DNA from: CAWGLW01 sp963823525 | GTDB taxonomy: Bacteria > Pseudomonadota > Gammaproteobacteria > Steroidobacterales > Steroidobacteraceae | DNA length: 64,000 nt | Assembly: GCA_963823525.1 (NCBI GenBank) | Contig: CAWGLW010000005.1 | Coordinates: 558,001 to 622,000, forward strand | Direction: 5' to 3' | Shown: positions 42,537 to 51,340 of the stretch, in pieces | How positions within the stretch are numbered: position 1 is the stretch's first letter | Layout of the letters: the number at the start of each line of letters is the position of its first letter | The notes under the pieces: model-generated | What the model was told of the DNA's origin: nothing | The model's input: only the letters and a program-made list of their open reading frames with translations | Database searches by the model: none | Translations under genes and position numbers: made by a program

Positions 42537-43748
42537 TCAGCCGATGTGCAGTTTCCAGAGCCGGGCCACCTCGCTGAAGTCCGGATCCTTGATCGCATCG
42601 AGGGCCTTGATGGCATCGGCCTTCCTGCCCTCGCGGGCCAGTGAAACGCCGAGCAGCATGTTTACCGCATCGGCATCGCTCAGTCCGCCTTTGGCGACGG
42701 CCTTGGACAGCGCATCGGACGCCTTCGCATACTCGCCGGCGCTGAAATACAGCGTGCCGGCCTCGTACATCGCGTCGCCGGTCTTTGCCGCGGCCAGCTG
42801 CGCCTGCGCGCCCGGCAGTGCGGCTCGCTCCTCATCCGCCTTGCGCGTGGCGGCACCCAGCGTGCGCTCCGCGCGGGTCAGGCTATCGCCACTGAATACC
42901 CCGGCGTCCAGCCCCTGCTGCATGATCCGCTCACCCTCGATGCCGAATCCGCCAATGACCAGTGCCTGTGTCATGTCGGTGTAATGCCGGGCATCGTCCA
43001 GGGCACCCACGTCATCCGCCAGCCGGTAAAGTGCGAGCAGCTCGTGATCGTGCTTGGTCCTGGAAATATAACCGTCGAGCAAGCGACTCCAGGTCGCCGG
43101 TGTCGGGTAATACTTCAGAAGGTCTTCCAGCGCCTTGGCCGTGCCCTCCTTGTCCTTCAATTCGTAGTTGCAGCGCAACACCAGCTGCAGGATGTCCTCG
43201 TCCGGCGGATTGGCTCCCTTGGCAGCTCGCTGACCGGCGGCAATCGCGTTCTTGTAATCCTTCTGCTTGTAATAGCCCTGCGCGACCAGCATCTGCGTGT
43301 CCTTGTCACCGGGCACTGATTTCAGGTACGCATTGCCCGCTTCGATAGCCTGCGGGTAATTGCCGGCCCGAAAATAAAGCTGCGCGAGTGTCTTGCGCCG
43401 CTGAACCTTCTCATTCGCCGGCATCTGAGGCGAAGAAATCTGTTTGGCAAGCAGGTTTGCGGCATCGGCGTTGCGGCCCTGTTGCAGGTAGACGTACCAG
43501 CGTAACTCGTTGATCTTGTATTGATCGAATGCGGTCTTGGGGCTTACGGCATCCGCTTCGTCGAGCTTGGTCAGTGCCGTTTTCCACTGCTTCTTGCCAA
43601 TGGCCGCCTGTGCTGCCTTGAGGGGCACGCCCACCTTTGCGCCCACTTCCTGCGCCTCGGCCGCGGTCGGCACCAGCAGCGCACTTGTCACGCCGAATGT
43701 CGAAGCCATCGCCAGTGCCGTGCTCAGTACCCAGGTCGCCTTCCTCAT
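42537..43748 (-). CDS. Periplasmic TPR protein downstream of the TonB cluster
   Basis: The 403-residue precursor has a signal peptide ending near AEAQ. Helix pairs in the TPR pattern follow, for example QWKTALTKLDEADAVSPKTA and NYPQAIEAGNAYLKSVPGDK. It is a full-length paralogue of the convergent TPR gene. It follows tonB-exbB-exbD-exbD in the same direction, but a terminator-like hairpin separates it from exbD, so it may be only partly co-transcribed. TPR proteins linked to TonB systems are known (for example TtpC-type clusters in Vibrio), but I see no close match to those. Confidence 0.82.
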   Translation of the reverse strand: MRKATWVLSTALAMASTFGVTSALLVPTAAEAQEVGAKVGVPLKAAQAAIGKKQWKTALTKLDEADAVSPKTAFDQYKINELRWYVYLQQGRNADAANLLAKQISSPQMPANEKVQRRKTLAQLYFRAGNYPQAIEAGNAYLKSVPGDKDTQMLVAQGYYKQKDYKNAIAAGQRAAKGANPPDEDILQLVLRCNYELKDKEGTAKALEDLLKYYPTPATWSRLLDGYISRTKHDHELLALYRLADDVGALDDARHYTDMTQALVIGGFGIEGERIMQQGLDAGVFSGDSLTRAERTLGAATRKADEERAALPGAQAQLAAAKTGDAMYEAGTLYFSAGEYAKASDALSKAVAKGGLSDADAVNMLLGVSLAREGRKADAIKALDAIKDPDFSEVARLWKLHIG

Positions 43749-43768
43749 CGATAGTCGCCTCGCATCAG

Positions 43769-43788
43769 ACGGACGCCAATGCGTCCGT
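43769..43788 (-). other. 8-bp hairpin in the leader of the TPR gene
   Basis: ACGGACGC and GCGTCCGT pair perfectly around a four-base loop, 20 bases before the TPR start. No T-run follows. It may stabilise the TPR mRNA. Confidence 0.45.
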
Positions 43789-43792
43789 TACC

Positions 43793-43835
43793 AAAAGAAC
43801 AAAGCTGCCGGCACGTATCATAACGTCCCGGCAGC
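43793..43835 (-). terminator. Terminator after the tonB-exbBDD cluster
   Basis: On the minus strand GCTGCCGG pairs with CCGGCAGC; an ACGT...ACGT pair closes inside the loop, and TTTGTTCTTTT follows. It lies 48 bases after the second exbD and before the TPR gene. Confidence 0.75.
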
Positions 43836-43883
43836 AACAATTTTCTGACCGTCAAGCCCGCACGCGCACGCGCGCGGAGCCCT

Positions 43884-44297
43884 CTACATGAACTGTTCGT
43901 TTCCAATAAAGCCGATTTTTCGCAGGCCATTGCGCTGAGCGGAGGCCAGCACCCGGGCCACCACATCGTAGGCCGCACGCTTGTTCGGGTAGATATGCAG
44001 TTCAGGCTGCGGATCGATGGCCGCTTCCCGGCGGAAGTAGTTATCCAGGGAGTCCATCGTCACTTCGGTGCCGTTCCAGAGGATCGTGCCGTCAAAATCG
44101 ATTTCGATGTTGATCACGACGGGTTGCACGTCAGAGGCCGCATTACTCGACTGCGGCATGTCCAGCTTGACCGCATGGGTCATGACCGGGATGGTGATGA
44201 TGAACATGATCAGTAACACGAGCAGCACGTCGATCAACGGCGTCGTGTTGATGTCCATCATCGGTTCGTCGTCGCCACCACCAATACTCATTCCCAT
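43884..44297 (-). CDS. ExbD/TolR-family protein (second copy)
   Basis: The 137-residue inner-membrane protein has a short cytoplasmic start, one span (DINTTPLIDVLLVLLIMFI) with the Asp essential for proton coupling, and a periplasmic domain. It should pair with ExbB to drive TonB. Two different ExbD copies follow one ExbB here, as in Xanthomonas-type clusters, where the second can be needed for particular substrates. RBS GGGAG is present. Confidence 0.9.
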   Translation of the reverse strand: MGMSIGGGDDEPMMDINTTPLIDVLLVLLIMFIITIPVMTHAVKLDMPQSSNAASDVQPVVINIEIDFDGTILWNGTEVTMDSLDNYFRREAAIDPQPELHIYPNKRAAYDVVARVLASAQRNGLRKIGFIGNEQFM

Positions 44298-44318
44298 TGC
44301 ATGCTCTCCCGTCCGGGC

Positions 44319-44750
44319 TCAACGAATCCCGCGATCCGGCTCGGTAATGAAGCCAACCTTCTGGATGCCACCGCGCTGGCACATCACCATGACCCGGCCG
44401 ACGTGCTCATACTGGGTGGCCCGATCTCCACGGATATGGATCTCGGGCTGCGGATCCATCACGGCGATCGTTTTTATCCTTTCCAGCAACGCATCCTGGT
44501 CCGGGACCTTCGCCGTGTTCCAGTAGACATTGCCCTCTGCATCAACCGCAATGTTGATGTTCTCGGGCTTGGTCTCCGTCGGGAGATTCGCCGCCTTTGG
44601 CAGATCCACGGCGACCGACTGCGTGATAACCGGGATCGTTATCAGAAAGATGATCAGCAGGACCAGCATCACGTCCACCAGGGGCGTGGTGTTGATCTCC
44701 GAGATCGGCCGGTCATCTCCCGAGGGGCCGCCGCCCGTGGTAATTGCCAT
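44319..44750 (-). CDS. ExbD/TolR-family protein (first copy)
   Basis: The 143-residue protein has the ExbD layout: EINTTPLVDVMLVLLIIFLI with the conserved Asp in the span, then a periplasmic domain with MDPQPEIHIRGDRATQYEHV. It precedes the second copy by 21 bases. A GGAGG site lies eight bases before the ATG. With ExbB it forms the proton-driven motor that energises TonB. Confidence 0.93.
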   Translation of the reverse strand: MAITTGGGPSGDDRPISEINTTPLVDVMLVLLIIFLITIPVITQSVAVDLPKAANLPTETKPENINIAVDAEGNVYWNTAKVPDQDALLERIKTIAVMDPQPEIHIRGDRATQYEHVGRVMVMCQRGGIQKVGFITEPDRGIR

Positions 44751-44783
44751 TGTCGATGCCTCCGGCTATTCGCCAGGCCTGTC

Positions 44784-45512
44784 TTACTTCTTGCCGATGA
44801 CCTTGGGGGCTGCCGACGGTGCGCGACCTTCGACGCGCGACCCGCTGACGATGACCTGCTCGAGGTCACTCGCGAACAGCTTGACCTTTTCAAGGATCTG
44901 CTTGTTGCGGCCGAGAAGGTAGTTATAGCCAAGGACCGCCGGCACCGCGACGGCAAGACCGATGGCCGTCATGATCAGCGCCTCTCCGACCGGGCCGGCG
45001 ACCTTGTCGATGCTGGCCTGCCCGGCCACGCCGATGGCGACCAGCGCGTGGTAAATACCCCAGACCGTACCGAACAGTCCGATGAACGGCGCGGTCGAAC
45101 CCGTCGTGGCGAGGAACGGCAGCTGCGTGTTGAGCGAATTGCCGATCCGGTTCACTGCACGGGCAATGACGTTGTCGATCCACTCGTGCAGCGGAACTTC
45201 TTCGGTCATCTTCTCGCCATGGTGCTCGGAGGCATCGATGGCTTCCGATGAAATGACGCGGAAGACATTGCCTTTGCCGCTGAGCTTGCCTACACCGTCA
45301 CGGATGCTGCTCGCGGCCCAGAAGGATTTCTCCACCTCGGCAGCCTGTTTCAAAAGCCGGCGCTGCTCCCACCACTTGGTGAAGATGATGAACCACGAAT
45401 ACGCGGACATCAGTACCAGCAGGATAAGCACGCCCTTGGCGATGAAATCCCCCTGCATCCACAAGGCCGTCAGGCCGTAGGGGTTATCGACTTGTACGCT
45501 GTCAGTGGCCAT
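44784..45512 (-). CDS. exbB: ExbB-type proton channel (MotA/TolQ/ExbB family)
   Basis: The 242-residue protein has three spans: one near 20-40 and two in the conserved C-terminal part, FLATTGSTAPFIGLFGTVWG and EALIMTAIGLAVAVPAVLGY. The ATG sits about ten bases after GGAGGG; a TTG three codons upstream is too close to that site. It lies between tonB and the two exbD genes. Confidence 0.93.
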   Translation of the reverse strand: MATDSVQVDNPYGLTALWMQGDFIAKGVLILLVLMSAYSWFIIFTKWWEQRRLLKQAAEVEKSFWAASSIRDGVGKLSGKGNVFRVISSEAIDASEHHGEKMTEEVPLHEWIDNVIARAVNRIGNSLNTQLPFLATTGSTAPFIGLFGTVWGIYHALVAIGVAGQASIDKVAGPVGEALIMTAIGLAVAVPAVLGYNYLLGRNKQILEKVKLFASDLEQVIVSGSRVEGRAPSAAPKVIGKK

Positions 45513-45595
45513 TTGGGTCAATCCCTCCGAACGAAATCATTAACATCTGTGGTGGTTCTAAATACGAATTCAGGCGTCGATTCAGCGCCGTATCG

Positions 45596-46270
45596 TCAGT
45601 CTGTCAACCTGAACGTGACGGCAAAGGTATGCCACATGTCCACGGGCTTACCATCTTCCTTACCGGCAACAAATCGCCAGTTGCGCTCGACCTCGCGGAC
45701 GGCCGCCTCATCAAGTTTCGGATATCCGCTGCTCTTGACGACCGTTACCTGGCTGCAGCGCCCGCTCTTATCTACGAGGGCCTTGAGTGTCACCGTGCCC
45801 TCTTCACCGGCTCGACGCGAGGCCGGGGGATACTGCGGCTTGGTGGCCCTTGCGCCGCGTCCCTGCGTCGACGGCGGAACACGGACGACCTTCTTTTCAA
45901 CAGGCTTGGGTGGCGGCGGTGGCTTCGGAGGTGCGGCGACCTTTGGCTTTTCGGTGGTCACCGCGGTAATGGCCGTGGTTGGACCGGTATCGACCGGTGC
46001 GGCGATCGCGATATCCGGGGGCGGCACGTACGGCGGCGGCGTATCGATTTCCGGTGGCGGCGGCGGCGGTTCGTCGTCTTCGTCCGGCAACGCTTCGATG
46101 ATCTTGGTCTCGACCGGGCCAAGCACGATCTGTACCGCCTTCGCACCGAGACCCGACGCAAGCACCCAGAAGAACAGGACGTGCAGCAGAACGACGAGAA
46201 TAAACGCAAGCGTTCGCTTACTGTTCTTTGCCGGGTCCTCGATCGAATAGCTGTAGCTTTCGGCGGCCAC
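45596..46270 (-). CDS. tonB: Energy transducer TonB
   Basis: TonB carries motor energy to outer-membrane receptors. The 224-residue protein has one N-terminal span near residues 17-37, a Pro-rich periplasmic stretch (EPPPPPPE and PPKPPPPPKP), and a TonB C-terminal domain (RRAGEEGTVTLKALVDKSGR, then VKSSGYPKLDEAAVREVERN). The start is a GTG with AGGAGG upstream. It heads tonB-exbB-exbD-exbD. Confidence 0.93.
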   Translation of the reverse strand: MAAESYSYSIEDPAKNSKRTLAFILVVLLHVLFFWVLASGLGAKAVQIVLGPVETKIIEALPDEDDEPPPPPPEIDTPPPYVPPPDIAIAAPVDTGPTTAITAVTTEKPKVAAPPKPPPPPKPVEKKVVRVPPSTQGRGARATKPQYPPASRRAGEEGTVTLKALVDKSGRCSQVTVVKSSGYPKLDEAAVREVERNWRFVAGKEDGKPVDMWHTFAVTFRLTD

Positions 46271-46575
46271 GTGCCCTCCTGTCTGGGGCTTTGTATTTCG
46301 TTATCGTCGTCTGCGTCCAGGCGAGGCCCGCCTGCAAACGCCGACCGTACCAAGAGTCGCGTTACAGTTGCAACCGTGAGCGCTGCGAAACCGTTCTGGC
46401 CCTTCGCCCACCTGCGCTCTATCCAGCCACCTGGCTGCAGAATCGCGCATGACCGCTGGCAGAGCGCCACCCAGAAGACGCGCGCACTTTACCTTTGAAG
46501 CCCAGGCAACTCAATACCAAAGAGAGCAACCCGATCGGCCACGGCACGAGCCGCCCGGTTTTGTTTTCCGGAGCG
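46271..46575. other. Intergenic region between ilvD and tonB
   Basis: These 305 bases separate two genes read leftwards. They must hold the tonB promoter and the ilvD end. I see no reading frame with coding character, no convincing promoter, and only a weak GC-rich dyad close to ilvD. Confidence 0.4.
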
Positions 46576-48270
46576 TCACGCATCGCGCGGCCAGAGGTCA
46601 GTCACCGCGCCCAGCGAAGCGCTGCTGACCTGGTCTGCGTACTTCGCCAGCACACCACGTGTCGCATACGGCTTTGGCGCGCGCCAGGCCTTGCGCCGGC
46701 GCGCCAGTTCTGCCTTGCTGACGGCCAGCGTGATCTCCCGTCGGGTTGCGTCGATCGAAATCGTATCGCCGTTGCGCACCAGCGCGAGCGGACCTCCGGC
46801 CGCTGCTTCCGGTGAGACGTGACCGACGACGAAACCGTGGCTGCCGCCAGAGAATCGCCCGTCGGTGACCATCGCGACTTTGTCGCCCAGTCCGCGTCCC
46901 ATGATCGCCGCGGTCGGGCTGAGCATTTCGCGCATGCCCGGGCCGCCGCGCGGCCCTTCATAGCGGACGACCACGACGTCACCGGGTTGCACGGTGCCAT
47001 CGAGAATCGCCTTCAACGTTGCCTCTTCGCCATCAAACACGCGCGCGGTCCCGGCAAAGCTCAACCCCTCCTTGCCGCTGATCTTCGCGACCGCTCCTTC
47101 CGGTGCCAGATTGCCATAGAGCACCACGAGGTGGCTGTCCGGCTTGATCGGGTCGGACAGCGGGCGGACGATTTTCTGCCGCGGTGGATAGGGTTTGACG
47201 CCCCGGAGATTCTGCGCGAGTGTCTTGCCGGTAACGGTCAGGCACTTGCCATGAAGCAGACCTGCGTTCAGCAGTTCCTTCATCAACGGCTGGATTCCCC
47301 CGATGTGGATCAACTCGGACATCGAATAGCGTCCACTTGGCCGCAGGTCCGCCAGTACCGGCACCTTCGCACCAATGCGCGTGAAGTCGTCGAGCTTCAG
47401 CCTGACACCCGCCGCGTGGGCCATCGCCAGCAGATGCAGGACCGCGTTGGTGGAACCGGCCAGTGCAATGGTGACCACGATCGCGTTTTCGAACGCCTCG
47501 CGATTGAGGATGTCCGAGGGTCGAATGCCGCGGCGAATGAGCCTGACCACCGCTTCGCCGGCGCTTTGCGCATCGTGCAGCTTGTGACGCGAGACCGCTT
47601 CCTGCGCAGAACTGTTCGCAAGACTCATGCCGAGCGCCTCAATGGCCGAGGCCATCGTGTTGGCGGTGTACATGCCCCCGCAGCTACCCGGGCCGGGAAT
47701 CGCGGTGCGCTCGACCTCCAGCAGTTCACGGCGGCTTATCTTGCCACTGGCCTGAGCGCCGACGGCCTCGAAAACCGAGACCACGTCGCGGCGCTCGGCA
47801 CCGGGCCGGATGGTGCCGCCGTAGACAAACACTGAGGGCCGATTGAGCCGCGCTATCGCCATCATGCAACCGGGCATGTTCTTGTCACAGCCACCGATCG
47901 CCACCAGCCCGTCGAAACCCTGAGCGCCGACCACCGTCTCTATCGAATCCGCGATCACTTCGCGTGACACCAGCGAGTAGCGCATACCGGGCGTGCCCAT
48001 CGATATACCGTCGGAAACGGTGATCGTTCCAAAAATCGTGCTCTTCGCACCGGCTTCATCAGCACCGTGCGCGGCGGCGTCGGCCAGCGTATTGATGTGC
48101 ATGTTGCAGGGCGTGAGATTGCTCCAGGTCGAAGCGACTCCGACCTGCGGGCGCCGGAAATCGCCATCCGTGAAGCCGACGGCCCGGAGCATGGCGCGGC
48201 TTGGCGTCTGCTTGACCCCATCGACGACGAGGCGGGAGAAGGGGCGCTTATCGATCTTGCGAGATGACAT
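46576..48270 (-). CDS. ilvD: Dihydroxy-acid dehydratase
   Basis: IlvD dehydrates the dihydroxy acids of the isoleucine and valine pathways, using an iron-sulphur cluster. The 564 residues are full length. Cluster Cys lie in SNLTPCNMH, GGCDKNMPGCMMA and PGSCGGMYTANTM. C-terminal GRFSGGSHGFVVGHVSPEAA holds the substrate-binding Ser. It acts directly after IlvC, whose gene lies 3 kb away on the other strand; it is not part of that attenuated operon. Confidence 0.96.
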   Translation of the reverse strand: MSSRKIDKRPFSRLVVDGVKQTPSRAMLRAVGFTDGDFRRPQVGVASTWSNLTPCNMHINTLADAAAHGADEAGAKSTIFGTITVSDGISMGTPGMRYSLVSREVIADSIETVVGAQGFDGLVAIGGCDKNMPGCMMAIARLNRPSVFVYGGTIRPGAERRDVVSVFEAVGAQASGKISRRELLEVERTAIPGPGSCGGMYTANTMASAIEALGMSLANSSAQEAVSRHKLHDAQSAGEAVVRLIRRGIRPSDILNREAFENAIVVTIALAGSTNAVLHLLAMAHAAGVRLKLDDFTRIGAKVPVLADLRPSGRYSMSELIHIGGIQPLMKELLNAGLLHGKCLTVTGKTLAQNLRGVKPYPPRQKIVRPLSDPIKPDSHLVVLYGNLAPEGAVAKISGKEGLSFAGTARVFDGEEATLKAILDGTVQPGDVVVVRYEGPRGGPGMREMLSPTAAIMGRGLGDKVAMVTDGRFSGGSHGFVVGHVSPEAAAGGPLALVRNGDTISIDATRREITLAVSKAELARRRKAWRAPKPYATRGVLAKYADQVSSASLGAVTDLWPRDA

Positions 48271-48323
48271 CCAACAGACTCCTCAGAAACTCCCGGGCAT
48301 TGTCGCCGTTGCGGCGGGCGGCG

Positions 48324-49586
48324 TCACGTAACCGGATTCGCGGCTCCGAGAGCGCGACGCATTGCGATGAACCCGCGTGCGCCAGCGATCACGAGCGCCA
48401 GCGGCAGCAGCAACGCCCAGGGACCGAGACCCGGGCTCAAGGCGTTCAAAGCATAGTAGAGGCCAATGGCCAGAGAGGGCGCGAGCAGACCGCGGATGCC
48501 GGTCAGCATGACATGCACACCCATGTAACGCGCCTCCTCACCCCGGCGGACGAAGTCGTTGTGGCCGAGCGTCCAGCCAATCATGCCGGCGGCCATCGAA
48601 ACCCCCATCAACAGGGCGCCCGGGATCAACAGCCAGGGCCAGTGCCCCAGGATCCCGACCACGTAACAGCCGATCGCGGCGACCGTTACCCAGCCCTGGA
48701 TCGAACGGAAGACGACGATGTGTTGCCGGTCCAGCAACTGGGCCCATGGCCAGATAGCCAGCGGCGTCACGAGCATTGGCACCGCGGTGGCGACGGCCAT
48801 CTGCATCGATGCGGGCAACTTCAATACATCGTCGAGACACACGACAATGAGCGGCGCAATCATCAGGTTGCCGCTGCCGAAGATGCTCATCACCTGCATG
48901 TAGCGGCGAAAGAAGCGGTCCTCACGCAGCAACTGGCGAACGCCGCGCAGGCCAAACGAGGCTCCGGCATCGAGCCGCTCCTTTTCCATGGCCAGCAGGC
49001 GCGCCTCGCCCCGGACGCGCACGCGCCTTACCGCCAGAGCGCCGGCCAGCCCAGCCAGCGCGGCCGCAAGAATCGCCAGGCGATACCCGCTGCGGCCGCC
49101 GTGCTCGAGCAGCCAGCCGAGCCCCAGGCTCACGGCGGCCACCGCGACCGAGGAGCTGGCCATGATCCGCCCGGTGATCCGGGCCCGCAGGTGTCGCGGG
49201 TAGTTGACACTCCAGAGGACGGAACGAACTGTCTGAACACCGACCCACAACACACGCGCCAGCGCGTAACAGCCAAAGAACAGCAGCAGGCCGACCGGCC
49301 CGGCGGGCACCAGCGCCAGGGCTGCGATGCAGATTACGACCGCGATAAGCAGCGGGAACAACAGCGCCACTTTTGGCCTGCCCTGTGCTGCCCGCGCCCA
49401 GCCAAGGCTGGCCAGGTTGCTCCAGGCCGGTGCGGCACTGGCCAGGCCCAGGACCAGGTCGACTGCCAGCGACGGCGTCCTGCCGGCAAACAGCGTGCGA
49501 ATCATCACCGCCGCCGTCCCACCGTCTATCACGCCAAGCGCGACGTACATGAGCGTCCAGGCGCGGCGCTCGTTCTTCAGAAACAT
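48324..49586 (-). CDS. MFS-type transporter, substrate unknown
   Basis: The 420-residue protein has about twelve hydrophobic spans with a central charged loop near 195-230, the major-facilitator layout. The N-terminal LMYVALGVIDGGTAAVMIRT and mid LLFFGCYALARVLWVG do not match a named subfamily I know. It lies between an M17 peptidase and ilvD in the same direction, 53 bases from ilvD and 18 from the peptidase. A peptide or amino-acid cargo is possible but only by position. Confidence 0.8.
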   Translation of the reverse strand: MFLKNERRAWTLMYVALGVIDGGTAAVMIRTLFAGRTPSLAVDLVLGLASAAPAWSNLASLGWARAAQGRPKVALLFPLLIAVVICIAALALVPAGPVGLLLFFGCYALARVLWVGVQTVRSVLWSVNYPRHLRARITGRIMASSSVAVAAVSLGLGWLLEHGGRSGYRLAILAAALAGLAGALAVRRVRVRGEARLLAMEKERLDAGASFGLRGVRQLLREDRFFRRYMQVMSIFGSGNLMIAPLIVVCLDDVLKLPASMQMAVATAVPMLVTPLAIWPWAQLLDRQHIVVFRSIQGWVTVAAIGCYVVGILGHWPWLLIPGALLMGVSMAAGMIGWTLGHNDFVRRGEEARYMGVHVMLTGIRGLLAPSLAIGLYYALNALSPGLGPWALLLPLALVIAGARGFIAMRRALGAANPVT

Positions 49587-49604
49587 TTCGTCCAGCGTGC
49601 CAAG

Positions 49605-50993
49605 TCAGTCGAATCGCTCCGCCAGCAATGCGTACAGGGCGCGCACGGCCGCCGGCTCTGCGCCGACCGGCCGGCCCGGACGGGCCCTGGGGTTCCAGCC
49701 GAAAAGATCGACGTGCAGCCAGTCGCGATCGCGACCGGCAAAGCGTCTCAGGAACAGCCCGCCGAGGATGGCACCGGCGAACGCATTGCCGGCGACATTG
49801 TTGAAGTCGGCCACTTCGCTGCGCAGTTCCGCGTCGTATCCATCCCATAGCGGCATCTGCCAGAGCGGGTCGGCCATTTCGCGCCCGTGGCGCAGCAGCG
49901 CATCGACAGTCGCCTGCCGGTTGCCGAACACCGCCGGCAGTTCCGGTCCGAGCGCAACGCGCGCCGCGCCGGTCAGGGTGGCCAGGTCGATAATCAACTC
50001 GGGCGATTCGCTGGCCGCTTCGGTCAGCGCGTCGGCGAGAACCAGGCGACCTTCCGCGTCGGTGTGGCCGACTTCGACGGTCTGGCCGCTTCGGGTGATG
50101 ATGATGTCGCCGGGTCGAAAAGCGTCTCCGGCAATCGCATTCTCAACGGCCGGTATCAGCACCCGCAGACGAACCCGCAGTTCGCTGGCCATGATCATTC
50201 GTGCCAGTGCCAGCGTACAGGCGGCACCCCCCATGTCCTTTTTCATCAGGCGCATGCCGTCGGCCGGCTTGATGTCGAGGCCACCGGAGTCGAAGCACAC
50301 GCCTTTGCCAACCAGAGTGACCAGCGGATCTCCTGCCCGCCCCCAGCGCAGATCGATCAGGCGCGGCGGATGCGTCGCCGCCCGTCCGACCGTGTGAATT
50401 GCCGGGTAGCCCTCAGCGAGTGCGGCGCCGGTCACCTCCCGCGCGCTTCCGCCGTGGTTCTCCGTGAGCTCGACTGCGCGCCGGCCGAGTTCTTCCGGTG
50501 TCAGGTCCGCGGCGGGCATATTGATCAGGTCGCGAGCCATCGCGAGCGAAGCGGCCATGTGGCGCACATGGGGCATGTCGGCCAGTTGCGGCGGCACCAG
50601 CGTCGCCACCGGGTCAGCCGCAGCCGGCTTGCTGCGGTAGCGCTCGAACCGATAGCTTCCCCAGGCCCAGCCCAGCGCCGCGGCCGTCGCTGCCGGTGCG
50701 GGCAAGGCACTCTCTATCCGCCACGGTCCACCGGGAAGACGGGCCGGTGCCGCGGCCAGATGCCAGAGGTCCAGCCGGTCAATGGAGCCGAGCGCCCCGA
50801 GACCCAGCACGGCGCCACTGAGTCGTCCGTCGGGGCCGGGAACGCACTGCAGCGCACCGCGCTCGGCCCGGAAACCCGTTTCCTGAAGCCAGGTTTTCGC
50901 CGTCCCGCCCTGCCCCTGCAACCAGTCGGCAAGGTCTGCCTCGGCCACCAGCCAGAGCGGGCGGCTTGCACTCGTGTGTGTTGTTTCGAACAT
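49605..50993 (-). CDS. M17-family leucyl aminopeptidase
   Basis: The 462-residue enzyme should remove N-terminal residues from peptides with two metal ions. The catalytic domain shows VGKGVCFDSGGLDIKPADGM with the catalytic Lys and metal Asp, KKDMGGAACTLALA, and HTDAEGRLVLADAL with the Asp, Glu and catalytic Arg. The usual Asn of NTDAEGR is His here. It is divergent from the ilvC leader. The gene is first in a leftward set with the MFS gene and perhaps ilvD. Confidence 0.9.
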   Translation of the reverse strand: MFETTHTSASRPLWLVAEADLADWLQGQGGTAKTWLQETGFRAERGALQCVPGPDGRLSGAVLGLGALGSIDRLDLWHLAAAPARLPGGPWRIESALPAPAATAAALGWAWGSYRFERYRSKPAAADPVATLVPPQLADMPHVRHMAASLAMARDLINMPAADLTPEELGRRAVELTENHGGSAREVTGAALAEGYPAIHTVGRAATHPPRLIDLRWGRAGDPLVTLVGKGVCFDSGGLDIKPADGMRLMKKDMGGAACTLALARMIMASELRVRLRVLIPAVENAIAGDAFRPGDIIITRSGQTVEVGHTDAEGRLVLADALTEAASESPELIIDLATLTGAARVALGPELPAVFGNRQATVDALLRHGREMADPLWQMPLWDGYDAELRSEVADFNNVAGNAFAGAILGGLFLRRFAGRDRDWLHVDLFGWNPRARPGRPVGAEPAAVRALYALLAERFD

Positions 50994-51055
50994 GTAATTC
51001 CGCCTGTCAGGCTACGCCGGCCGACAGCTTAACGGAGATTCTTTTTGCAGTGCGG

Positions 51056-51085
51056 TTGACAATTCCCCCGGGCCTGTGGCTCTAT
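51056..51085 (+). promoter_or_regulatory. Likely promoter of the ilvC-leuACDB operon
   Basis: A perfect -35 box TTGACA is present; the -10 around CTCTAT at 18 bases spacing is weak. The start would lie about 30 bases before the leader peptide. It faces away from the M17 peptidase gene. Confidence 0.45.
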
Positions 51086-51121
51086 CGACCGGTCAACTTC
51101 AGGCAGCAAAGACGGAACGAA

Positions 51122-51235
51122 ATGGCGCGCCCGGACGACCGATCAGTCAATTACCTAACGGCTTGCCGACTGCCGGAGCTGCTGCTTGCCCTTGGTATCC
51201 TGCTTCCCATCGGGAGGTGCGGGGTCCGGGACTGA
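51122..51235 (+). CDS. ilv-leu operon leader peptide (attenuator)
   Basis: A short gene with GGAA upstream encodes 37 residues. The middle reads LPELLLALGILLPIG, with seven Leu and two Ile in fifteen positions and three Leu codons in tandem. It ends just before an attenuator hairpin. When Leu or Ile is scarce, the ribosome would stall at these codons. It is not a stable protein gene; its translation is the sensor. It precedes ilvC and the leu genes, whose end products match its codon bias. Confidence 0.88.
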   Translation: MARPDDRSVNYLTACRLPELLLALGILLPIGRCGVRD

Positions 51236-51302
51236 CGGCGCGACAGCGCGAGAAGACACCAGGAACCCCGCACCGGCCAGGCCGGCGCGGGGTTCTTTGT
51301 TT
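51216..51302 (+). promoter_or_regulatory. Transcription attenuator of the ilvC-leuACDB operon
   Basis: Segment GGTGCGGGGT (51216-51225), within the last codons of the leader peptide, is exactly complementary to ACCCCGCACC (51265-51274). The latter also forms the 5' arm of the terminator stem GAACCCCGC/GCGGGGTTC (51263-51271 and 51287-51295), which TTTGTTT follows. The two stems exclude each other. A ribosome stalled upstream leaves the first segment free and transcription continues; a ribosome at the stop codon covers it and the terminator forms. Confidence 0.9.
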
Positions 51303-51340
51303 GGGAACCTGAGATCGAACATCTTGCAGAGGAGTTACTG

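Noticed and set aside
48264..49850. 528-residue plus-strand frame over the MFS gene
   Set aside because: His/Gln/Arg-rich composition typical of antisense to membrane-protein codons; no motif.
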